Shown here: piece by piece, positions 41,976-49,156 of the stretch
How positions within the stretch are numbered: position 1 is the stretch's first letter
Layout of the letters: each line of letters starts with the position of its first letter
NCBI GenBank assembly: GCA_944320765.1
Contig: CALUIS010000008.1
Location: 1-64,000, forward strand
Length of the DNA: 64,000 bases
Direction: 5' to 3'
Source of the DNA: an uncultured Paraprevotella sp.
Lineage (GTDB): Bacteria > Bacteroidota > Bacteroidia > Bacteroidales > Bacteroidaceae
Notes under the pieces: generated by a model
What the model was told of the DNA's origin: nothing
Database searches by the model: none
The model's input: the letters and a program-made list of their open reading frames with translations, nothing else
Translations under genes and position numbers: made by a program

Positions 41976-44711
41976 ATGAGAAGGTTTACAAATTTTAAAC
42001 TGGGAGGGGTAGTTTTAACATTACTTTTCCTTTTGTGCGTCTCCGGGAGCAGCTGGGGGCAGGAAGTGTTAAAAAGCGGAAATTTCAAAGACTTATCTAG
42101 TTATAGCTACACCGCTGACAAAACTGTAGAAGTCGGAGAAGACACATGGCTGGTTAGCACTTCTCAATTAAATGGTGGAACATTCTATTTAGGGTGTAAC
42201 AGAAACAATGCAGAAAAGGGCTTTCTTAATTCGTCAACATGGGGAGACGTAATAACAGCCATTCAAACTCAAAACAGCTCTTTCGACGCTGCATCAGATA
42301 ATGCATATGCCATGCGCCTAAAATTAGACGGACCTATGAAGAATGTCTATAGCATTCAATTTGATTGGGCAGGTGCAAACAACAGTATGGATGTGTATCT
42401 GTTTATAAATACTGGCTCTGGATTCATGTTAGCTAGCCAAGGACAATCAAAAAACGGAAGTGGCGAAGCTGGAACAATTCGTTATGAAGCAGCTGATATG
42501 CAAGATGTGGAAGATGTGGTTTTGGTTGCCATTCCTACTGACGCAAATAAAACTTTGCGCGTGACCACCTATGAAATCACGACAAAGACATCCGACAACC
42601 AAGTACAGAAACCTGCTTTTTCTCCGAAATCCGGGACTTCCTTCGCTGGTGAGAATTTGTTGGTTACGATTTCTTGTGCGACAGAAGATGCCAACATTTA
42701 TTATACCACTAATGGCGAAGAACCTACAACTTCTTCAACCCCATATACCGGCAGCTTTAACATCAACGCCACCACTACCGTCAAGGCCATTGCCGTTAAA
42801 GACGGTATGGAGAATAGTGATGTGGTGACTGCCACTTACACGAAAGTAGAAGCCTTGTCGATTGCCGATTTCAAGGCTGCTACCGGCGAGCAGTTCCTGA
42901 ACTTGGAGAACGCGGTGGTAACGGCCGTGGGGTCAAATGACATCTTCATTCAGGATGCCGAGGGGAACGGAATTGATTTGTTTCTTTCCGGACAGGATTA
43001 TGAAGTGGGCGATGTGCTGAACGGCGTTGTCAAGGGTACTTCAACGGCTTACAGAAATATGCCCGAACTGACGGACGGCGATTTTTCAGGCGTGACGGTG
43101 ACCAAGGGCGGAACAGTCTCCCCGAAAGTGTTGACCATTGCCGAGCTGCTGGCAAGTCCGAAAACGTATTACTGCACCTTGGTCAAGATTGAGAATGCCA
43201 CTTACGAGGATGGGAACTTTACCCAAGGTAATGATGCCATCGTTTTCTATAACAAGTTCAATGCCATTGCAGATGGTTACGCTTGGCCTTCGTTGGTGGA
43301 CGTTACAGGTGTGTTTACCCCTTTTAACAACGACTTGCAACTTTCTCCGCGTACAGAGGCCGACATAGAGAATGCATCCGATTTGGATGTGCCGACCTTC
43401 GTTTGGAGCGCGGCTTCTTATTCGGTGGACATCAATAATGCAGCCGGGGCTTCTTATCCCACGCTGACGAACAATTCGGACGGAACGGTTTCTTATGAAT
43501 CTTCCAATACCGAAGTGGCTACGATTGATGCTACTACGGGTGAAATCACTTTGGTGGCCGTAGGCTCCACCACGATTACGGCCAATGTGGCTGCTACGGC
43601 CAATTACTCCGCCGCTTCGGCTTCCTATACGCTGACGGTGGTGGATGCAAGCGCGTTGGGCGAGGCAGTAGCTTTCGTGGCTGAGAAAGACGGGGTGTAT
43701 TATGCTATGGCCGCAAGACAAGGGAGTGCAGATAATTCTATGGATGCAGTTCCTGTTACAATATGGAAGAGTCAGGTAGTTAATATAGAAGGCTTAAATC
43801 TTTTGTGGTATGTGGATGAGAACGCAGGTACCATACAAGCGGTCGACGGAACTTATCTGACTGGAGACAATGGCGGAACTGAGTTGAATTTGAGAGAAGA
43901 TGCTTGCGTATGGACATGGAGTGCAGATGAAGGATGCTGGTATATTCCCAAAGGAGATAAGTCTAATGACAGAAGCTTTATTCTTAGCGTGCTTTCTGAA
44001 GGAGATGCCATTTTTAAGAATTATGCGTTTTCAAATAAAGGAACAGGTTCATACGGTGATACTTATGCAGCCGCCATGCCTATCGTTGACGGTTACACCC
44101 GCGATGTCACTTCCGGCAACTACGGCACCATCTGCCTGCCGTATGCAGTGAGCGCAGGCGACTATGACGGCGTGGAATTCTTCAGCGTGGCAGGCAAGGT
44201 GACGGAGAACGGCAAGGCTACGGCCATCGTGCTGAACGAGGAGACCCAGCTGGAAGCCGGCAAGCCTTATGTATTCAGCGCGACTTCCGACCAGCTGATT
44301 GCCGTCTACAGCGGAGAGGCCGTAGCGGAAGAAGTTGAAGGCAACGGTCTGGTAGGTTCGTTCGAAGGCACGAATGTGACGGAAGGCATGTACCTGCTGA
44401 CGAACAACACCGTGAAGAAGGTGGGTTCTGCCGGTGGCCACATCGCCGAGAACCGCGCTTACTTCGATTTGAGCCAGATGAGCGAATACACGGAAGCAGT
44501 CGGCGTGAACCAGCGTCTGATTTCCTTGGGCGGCAGCAATGATGACGGCACGACGGGCGTGGACGGCATCGAGGCCGAAGGCAACGCCTTGGTAGACGTG
44601 TACACCATCGGCGGCGTGCAGGTGCGCAGCCAGGTGGAGGCTTCCGGGGCCACGGACGGCCTGGCCAAGGGACTCTACATCGTGGACGGAAAGAAAGTGG
44701 TCGTAAAATAA
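41976..44711 (+). CDS. Multidomain secreted protein with chitobiase-like, OB-like and Ig-like (Big2) modules
   Basis: The 911-residue protein has a signal peptide (about 1-28). Residues 29-195 form an N-terminal beta-sandwich. A chitobiase/hexosaminidase C-terminal-like module contains YYTTNGEEPTTSSTPY. Residues about 290-410 look like the DUF6359/OB-fold module seen in gut Bacteroidales surface proteins. A Big2-type domain contains VSYESSNTEVATIDATTGEI. The last residues VYTIGGVQVRSQ...KGLYIVDGKKVVVK match the short C-terminal sorting-like tail common in these bacteria. No catalytic domain is evident. The first third is AT-richer than the last. A 54-residue gene follows. Confidence 0.8.
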   Translation: MRRFTNFKLGGVVLTLLFLLCVSGSSWGQEVLKSGNFKDLSSYSYTADKTVEVGEDTWLVSTSQLNGGTFYLGCNRNNAEKGFLNSSTWGDVITAIQTQNSSFDAASDNAYAMRLKLDGPMKNVYSIQFDWAGANNSMDVYLFINTGSGFMLASQGQSKNGSGEAGTIRYEAADMQDVEDVVLVAIPTDANKTLRVTTYEITTKTSDNQVQKPAFSPKSGTSFAGENLLVTISCATEDANIYYTTNGEEPTTSSTPYTGSFNINATTTVKAIAVKDGMENSDVVTATYTKVEALSIADFKAATGEQFLNLENAVVTAVGSNDIFIQDAEGNGIDLFLSGQDYEVGDVLNGVVKGTSTAYRNMPELTDGDFSGVTVTKGGTVSPKVLTIAELLASPKTYYCTLVKIENATYEDGNFTQGNDAIVFYNKFNAIADGYAWPSLVDVTGVFTPFNNDLQLSPRTEADIENASDLDVPTFVWSAASYSVDINNAAGASYPTLTNNSDGTVSYESSNTEVATIDATTGEITLVAVGSTTITANVAATANYSAASASYTLTVVDASALGEAVAFVAEKDGVYYAMAARQGSADNSMDAVPVTIWKSQVVNIEGLNLLWYVDENAGTIQAVDGTYLTGDNGGTELNLREDACVWTWSADEGCWYIPKGDKSNDRSFILSVLSEGDAIFKNYAFSNKGTGSYGDTYAAAMPIVDGYTRDVTSGNYGTICLPYAVSAGDYDGVEFFSVAGKVTENGKATAIVLNEETQLEAGKPYVFSATSDQLIAVYSGEAVAEEVEGNGLVGSFEGTNVTEGMYLLTNNTVKKVGSAGGHIAENRAYFDLSQMSEYTEAVGVNQRLISLGGSNDDGTTGVDGIEAEGNALVDVYTIGGVQVRSQVEASGATDGLAKGLYIVDGKKVVVK

Positions 44712-44738
44712 GTATAAACCTCTAAACAAGAACAGACA

Positions 44739-44903
44739 ATGAAAAAGAGATATGAAACGCCTCTGTGCGCGGTTTGCGAGATGGAAATGCAGGACGGCCT
44801 GTTGGTGGTGAGCGGTAAGGACACGTTGAAGGTGGACAACATCGCCAGCGACAACCTCATCCAGGGGGATGTGAACGGGAACAACGGTTGGGATTTGTGG
44901 TAA
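44739..44903 (+). CDS. 54-residue peptide encoded next to the secreted protein
   Basis: The frame MKKRYETPLCAVCEMEMQDG...NNGWDLW begins 27 nt after the preceding stop and ends at TAA 44901-44903, followed by a terminator. Peptides opening with MKKxYxxP and an acidic Val/Leu-rich middle are common beside surface-protein genes in Bacteroidales, but their function is not known to me. Three points favour a real gene: position, start context (ACAGACAATG) and the terminator directly after. Confidence 0.65.
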   Translation: MKKRYETPLCAVCEMEMQDGLLVVSGKDTLKVDNIASDNLIQGDVNGNNGWDLW

Positions 44904-44925
44904 TCCTTTCCCTACGGATTGACAA

Positions 44926-44965
44926 GCAGAGGGGTGCGCCGGCCGCGGCGCGCCCCTCTGCCGTT
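44926..44965 (+). terminator. Terminator of the secreted protein/peptide transcript
   Basis: GCAGAGGGG (44926-44934) pairs with CCCCTCTGC (44953-44961), with additional CCG/CGG pairs inside, followed by CGTTTCC. Confidence 0.8.
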
Positions 44966-45043
44966 TCCTGCCTCAAAAAAAGCTTGCGCCTTGCTTGCTT
45001 CCTTGGGCGGGAATCCGTATTTTTGTACGGATGGAGGTAAGCC

Positions 45044-46318
45044 ATGAAGGAAGATACGCTAAGGAAACTGAAAGTGCTGGCCGAGGCGGCCAAGTATGAC
45101 GTGTCGTGCTCGTCGAGCGGCACGGTGAGGCGCGGCGTGAAGGGCGGCGTGGGGAACACCGTGGGCGGCATCGGCGTCTGCCACAGCTTTGCCGAGGACG
45201 GCCGCTGCATCTCCCTGCTGAAGGTGATGCTCACGAACTACTGCATCTACGACTGCGCCTACTGCGTCAACCGCCGCAGCAACGACATTCCCCGCGCCAC
45301 GCTGTCGGTGTCCGAGCTGGTGGACCTGACGATGGAGTTCTACAAGCGGAACTATATCGAGGGCCTCTTCCTGAGTTCCGGCGTGGTGCGCAATCCCGAC
45401 TACACGATGGAGCGGCTGGTGCGCGTGGCCAAAGACTTGCGCACGGCGCACCGTTTCAACGGCTACATCCACCTGAAGAGCATCCCCGGGGCCAGCCGCG
45501 AGCTGGTGAACGAGGCCGGGCTGTATGCCGACCGCATGAGCGTGAACATCGAGATTCCCAACGAGGCTTCGCTGAAACTGCTGGCCCCCGAGAAAGACCA
45601 TGCCAGCGTGTACCGCCCCATGGGCTACATCCAGCAGGGGGCGCTGGAGAGCCGGGAGGAGCGCAGGAAGCACCGACACGCCCCGCGCTTCGTGCCGGCG
45701 GGGCAGAGCACCCAGATGATCGTGGGGGCCACGGGGGAGACGGACCGCGACATCCTCACCCTCTCGTCCGCCTTGTACGGGCGGCCCACGATGCGCCGCG
45801 TCTACTACTCCGGCTATGTGCCGGTGAACACCTCCGACCCGCGCCTGCCGGCACTGAAGCAGCCGCCGCTGGTGAGGGAGAACCGGCTCTACCAGGCCGA
45901 CTGGCTGATGCGGTTCTACCAGTTCCGCGTGGAAGAAATCGTGGACGAGGCGCATCCCGACCTGGACTTGGAGGTGGACCCGAAACTGGCCTGGGCCTTG
46001 CGCCACCCCGAGCAGTTCCCCGTGGACGTGAACCGGGCGGATTACGAGATGATTCTCCGCGTGCCGGGCATCGGGGTGAAGTCGGCCCGGCTCATCGTCT
46101 GCGCCCGCCGTTTCGGCCGCCTGACGAGCTATGACTTGAAGAAGATGGGCTGCGTGATGAAGCGGGCGCAATATTTCATCACGTGCGGCGAGCTGGAGGC
46201 CAAGGGCGTGAACGAGCTGCATCCCGAGGGCGTGCGCTCGCTGATCCTGCAGCCGAAACGGCGGAAAAAGGGCGGGGAGCTGCAGCTGGCCCTGCCGTTC
46301 AGGGAGGAACCGGTATGA
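45044..46318 (+). CDS. Putative DNA modification/repair radical SAM protein
   Basis: The 424-residue protein has CIYDCAYC (Cys67, Cys71, Cys74) for the radical SAM cluster. A C-terminal helix-hairpin-helix region (VPGIGVKSARLIVCARRFGR near residue 342) suggests DNA binding. This architecture is that of the family annotated as putative DNA modification/repair radical SAM protein, whose partner overlaps it here by 4 nt. The reaction is not established. A TATTTTTG box at 45018-45025 and a GGAGGT ribosome site precede the ATG. Confidence 0.88.
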   Translation: MKEDTLRKLKVLAEAAKYDVSCSSSGTVRRGVKGGVGNTVGGIGVCHSFAEDGRCISLLKVMLTNYCIYDCAYCVNRRSNDIPRATLSVSELVDLTMEFYKRNYIEGLFLSSGVVRNPDYTMERLVRVAKDLRTAHRFNGYIHLKSIPGASRELVNEAGLYADRMSVNIEIPNEASLKLLAPEKDHASVYRPMGYIQQGALESREERRKHRHAPRFVPAGQSTQMIVGATGETDRDILTLSSALYGRPTMRRVYYSGYVPVNTSDPRLPALKQPPLVRENRLYQADWLMRFYQFRVEEIVDEAHPDLDLEVDPKLAWALRHPEQFPVDVNRADYEMILRVPGIGVKSARLIVCARRFGRLTSYDLKKMGCVMKRAQYFITCGELEAKGVNELHPEGVRSLILQPKRRKKGGELQLALPFREEPV

Positions 46319-47139
46319 ATGTGTCGGCGGAAGAGGAGTGGGTGTTTGCTTACGACCGCACGTGGGACGGGATGCTCACGGCGGTGTTCGACGCTTTCGT
46401 CCGCCGCCAGTTTCCCGTGGCGTTCATCGGAGAGGGCGAGGTGCCGCCGCTTTTCGTCCGGACGCATCGCGTGGTGACGGATGAGGAGAAGGCCGGGCGG
46501 GTGCTTCGTGCCTTGCGGCGCAAGCTCTCGGCGGGGGCGGTGACAGGGCTGGCCACGAGCCTTTATTCCGAACTTCCGGAGTTGGACTTGCATCTGTTCC
46601 GCTTCGTGTGCAAGGCGTTGAGGGCGGAACGGAGCATCGAGACGAACTTTGCCGACGCGGACGTGCTTTTCGTGACGGACACTTACCGGAAGGTGCTTCG
46701 CGAGCGGTTGCGCATGATGCAGTTCGTGCGTTTCCAGAAGACGGCGGACGGCACTTATTTCTCCATGATTGAACCGGACTTCGACGTGCTGCCCCTTGTC
46801 GTGCCGCATTTCAGCGACCGCTTCGGGGAGGAGCGGTGGCTGATTTTCGACCGCCGCCGTCGCTATGGCTATTATCATGCCGACCACCGGGCCGTGCGGG
46901 TCACGTTTGACGAGGGCGCGGAACTGTTCCGCCTGCCGGACGGAAGGCTGGGCGGGGCGATGCGCGATGCGGACGAGGCGGACTACCAGAAGCTCTGGCG
47001 CACTTACTTCAAGGCCATCTGCATCAAGGAGCGGCTCAATCCGCGCAAGCACCGCAAGGACATGCCCGTGCGCTACTGGAAATACCTGACGGAAAAACAA
47101 GAGGACATGCCGGCGGCATGTCCTCCCTCTGAAAAATGA
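46315..47139 (+). CDS. Partner of the radical SAM protein (DUF4130-like, probable DNA metabolism)
   Basis: The 274-residue protein begins MNVSAEEEWVFAYDRTWDGM and has ALRAERSIETNFADADVLFV near residue 100. The C-terminal half has FDVLPLVVPHFSDRFGEERW and YGYYH elements, typical of the DUF4130 family always found beside the radical SAM gene above. In some species it is fused to a uracil-DNA glycosylase domain; that fusion is absent here. Its last codons carry a perfect palindrome at 47101-47125. Confidence 0.82.
   Translation: MNVSAEEEWVFAYDRTWDGMLTAVFDAFVRRQFPVAFIGEGEVPPLFVRTHRVVTDEEKAGRVLRALRRKLSAGAVTGLATSLYSELPELDLHLFRFVCKALRAERSIETNFADADVLFVTDTYRKVLRERLRMMQFVRFQKTADGTYFSMIEPDFDVLPLVVPHFSDRFGEERWLIFDRRRRYGYYHADHRAVRVTFDEGAELFRLPDGRLGGAMRDADEADYQKLWRTYFKAICIKERLNPRKHRKDMPVRYWKYLTEKQEDMPAACPPSEK
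47101..47125. terminator. Perfect palindrome in the 3' end of the DUF4130-like gene
   Basis: GAGGACATGCC (47101-47111) pairs with GGCATGTCCTC (47115-47125) around a 3-nt loop. The stem lies within the last codons of the gene; it probably serves as a terminator or stability hairpin for the convergent transcripts. Confidence 0.55.
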
Positions 47140-47158
47140 GAAAAATCTGTGTGTGTGG

Positions 47159-47536
47159 TTAGGCGGTGATCTTTCTCATGGCGTTTAATGCTTGAATCGC
47201 TTTCTCTCCGGCTTTCTTGTCGCAGGCGGGAGCGGTTTCCTTCTCTTTCTTGCCGTTCTGGCTCTGCACCGTGTCGTTGTTCTCCACTTGTGCCACCAGT
47301 GCTGCGGGAGCGGCCTTCGTGCTGTCCGCAGTCACCGTGTCGTTCGGGGCCACGCAAGCCAGCATGGCGGCCAGTTGGGCTTTGGCGCTGTCGGTCGTGA
47401 CCGTGTCGTTGGCCATGAAGGCGGCCAGTGCCTTTGTCGTGTCGGTCTTTACTGTGTCGTTTGTCGTGGCGTTACCCTGTGCGAAAACGCTACCCATGCT
47501 CATGGCCATTGCAGCCGTTACAAAAAACTTTTTCAT
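47159..47536 (-). CDS. Small secreted repeat protein with its own sigma-54 promoter
   Basis: The 125-residue protein has a signal peptide (MKKFFVTAAMAMSMGSVFA). Four imperfect repeats starting NDTV follow at about residues 26, 44, 66 and 87 (NDTVKTDTTKALAAF, NDTVTTDSAKAQLAAM, NDTVTADSTKAAPAAL, NDTVQSQNGKKEK). The C-terminal stretch has one cysteine and is Lys/Ala-rich. No known domain is recognised. A sigma-54 element at 47600-47615 and binding-site-like repeats at 47676-47744 lie upstream, immediately after a sigma-54 activator gene. It is the most likely target of that regulator. Confidence 0.75.
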   Translation of the reverse strand: MKKFFVTAAMAMSMGSVFAQGNATTNDTVKTDTTKALAAFMANDTVTTDSAKAQLAAMLACVAPNDTVTADSTKAAPAALVAQVENNDTVQSQNGKKEKETAPACDKKAGEKAIQALNAMRKITA

Positions 47537-47599
47537 AATCTTCCTTTTTTCCTAATTGATGGTTTTACATTTGAAGTTTGCCTTCAATACCGTTATAGG

Positions 47600-47615
47600 A
47601 CAACGGGCGTGCCAA
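47600..47615 (-). promoter_or_regulatory. Sigma-54 (RpoN) promoter
   Basis: The minus strand reads TTGGCACG-CCCG-TTGT, matching the -24/-12 consensus YTGGCACG-N4-TTGC in all but the last base, with correct spacing. It lies 64 nt before the start of the small secreted protein gene. Confidence 0.75.
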
Positions 47616-47675
47616 AGCCGTAAGGGAATCCGTAACTGATTGGTTGGCAACCGGAAGAAAGTTTATAGAGAATAT

Positions 47676-47744
47676 TGTGGAACGTGGGGCGGGTGTGGAA
47701 TGTGTGGAGAAGGTGTGGAGGGATTCCACACTTTTACTGTGGAA
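47676..47744. promoter_or_regulatory. Upstream activator-site-like repeats (TGTGGAA)
   Basis: TGTGGAA occurs at 47676, 47694 and 47738, TGTGGAG at 47703 and 47714, and the inverse TTCCACA at 47724. GTGTGGA (47713-47719) and TCCACAC (47725-47731) form a perfect inverted repeat, as do TTCCACA (47724-47730) and TGTGGAA (47738-47744). The cluster is about 65-140 bp upstream of the sigma-54 promoter, the normal range for enhancer sites, and overlaps the end of the activator gene. Confidence 0.6.
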
Positions 47745-49071
47745 TGCCGTAGAGCTTGATTTTGTTGTAGAGCGTCTTGCGGTCGATGCCGAGCAGGCGG
47801 GCGGCCTTGGCCTTGTTGCCGTCCGTGCTTTCCAGGGCTTGGAGGATGCGTTCTTTTTCCACGTCTTTGTCGTGCAGGGGGAGGGGGACGGCAGGCGGGG
47901 TGTCCTGCCGCGGGGCGGCATTGAAGTCTTTCAGGTCGGCCAGGCGGATGAGCGGGCCTTGTGCCAGCAGGGTGGCGCGTTTCACCACGTTTTTCAGTTC
48001 GCGCAGGTTGCCCGGCCAGGAATAGCCGAGCAAGGCCTCGGAGGCGGCGTCGTCGAACCCCGCGATGCGGCGTTCCAGTTCCCGGTTGGCTTGGTCGAGG
48101 AAGAAGTTGGCGAAGAGGAGGATGTCCTCTTCCCGGTCCTTCAGGTCCGGCATGTGGAGGGTGAACTCGTTCAGGCGGTGGTAGAGGTCCTCGCGGAATC
48201 TTCCCTCGGCGATGGCCTGCGGCAGGTTTTCGTTCGTGGCGCATATCAGGCGCACGTCCACCTCGATTTCCTGGTTGGAACCCACCGGGCGGATCTTGCG
48301 TTCCTGGATGGCCCGCAGGAGCTGTACCTGCACGTCATAGCCCAGATTGCCTACCTCGTCGAGGAAGAGGGTGCCGCCATTGGCTTCCACGAAAGCCCCG
48401 GTCTTGTCGCCCACGGCCCCGGTGAACGAGCCTTTCACGTGGCCGAAGAACTCGGAGGCGGCCAGTTCCTTGAGCATGGCGCCGCAGTCGATGGCCACGA
48501 AAGGCCGGTCTGCCCGCTTGCTGAGCCGGTGGATGCGGTGGGCCACGTATTCCTTGCCCGTTCCGCTGGCCCCGTTGATGAGTACCGACATCGGAGTGGG
48601 TGCCACGAGGTCCACGTAATGGTAGAGTTGGCGTGCGGCCTTGCTTTTTCCTTCCAGGAAGTCGGTTGTTTGCGGGGCGGCGGTCTCTGTCTTTTCCGGT
48701 TGCCGGGGCGTGGATGCCGCAAGGGCTTCTTGTATCTTGTCGAGGAGCAGGGCGGGTTGCACCGGTTTGGCGATATAGTCGTAGGCCCCTTGTTTCATCG
48801 CGTTCACTGCGTTCTGCACGTCGGCGTAGCTGGTCATGACCATGAACGGGGTGGAGAGGCCGTGTTTCTGCATCCATTCGAGGAGCGAGAGGCCGTCGCC
48901 TCCCGGCAACCTGAGGTCGGAGAGCACAAGGCCGTAGGTCCCGCGCTCGAGCAACTTGCGCGCCTGGGGCAGGTCTCCGGCTGTGGCGGTCAGGAATCCT
49001 TGTTTGCCCAACCATGTCTTGAGCAGGGTGGCGAAGGTCAGGTCGTCTTCAACGATGAGGATGGATGCCAT
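47734..49071 (-). CDS. Sigma-54-dependent response regulator (NtrC family)
   Basis: The 445-residue regulator has a receiver domain with phosphoacceptor Asp52 (SDLRLPGGDG). A sigma-54 interaction AAA+ domain has Walker A NGASGTGKEYVA near residue 168, the sigma-contact loop HVKGSFTGAVGDKTG (GSFTGA in place of GAFTGA) and Walker B GGTLFLDEVG. A Fis-type HTH (AARLLGIDRKTLYNKIKLYG) ends the protein. It follows the hybrid kinase by 85 nt. The promoter it most likely drives lies just beyond its own stop. Confidence 0.94.
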   Translation of the reverse strand: MASILIVEDDLTFATLLKTWLGKQGFLTATAGDLPQARKLLERGTYGLVLSDLRLPGGDGLSLLEWMQKHGLSTPFMVMTSYADVQNAVNAMKQGAYDYIAKPVQPALLLDKIQEALAASTPRQPEKTETAAPQTTDFLEGKSKAARQLYHYVDLVAPTPMSVLINGASGTGKEYVAHRIHRLSKRADRPFVAIDCGAMLKELAASEFFGHVKGSFTGAVGDKTGAFVEANGGTLFLDEVGNLGYDVQVQLLRAIQERKIRPVGSNQEIEVDVRLICATNENLPQAIAEGRFREDLYHRLNEFTLHMPDLKDREEDILLFANFFLDQANRELERRIAGFDDAASEALLGYSWPGNLRELKNVVKRATLLAQGPLIRLADLKDFNAAPRQDTPPAVPLPLHDKDVEKERILQALESTDGNKAKAARLLGIDRKTLYNKIKLYGIPQ

Positions 49072-49156
49072 GTCGTGATATGAGATTAAGTGGATACAAA
49101 GATAACGGCTTTTGGGGTCGTTCGGTCCGCTCCGCTTAGCTTTTTAAATGTTTTTA

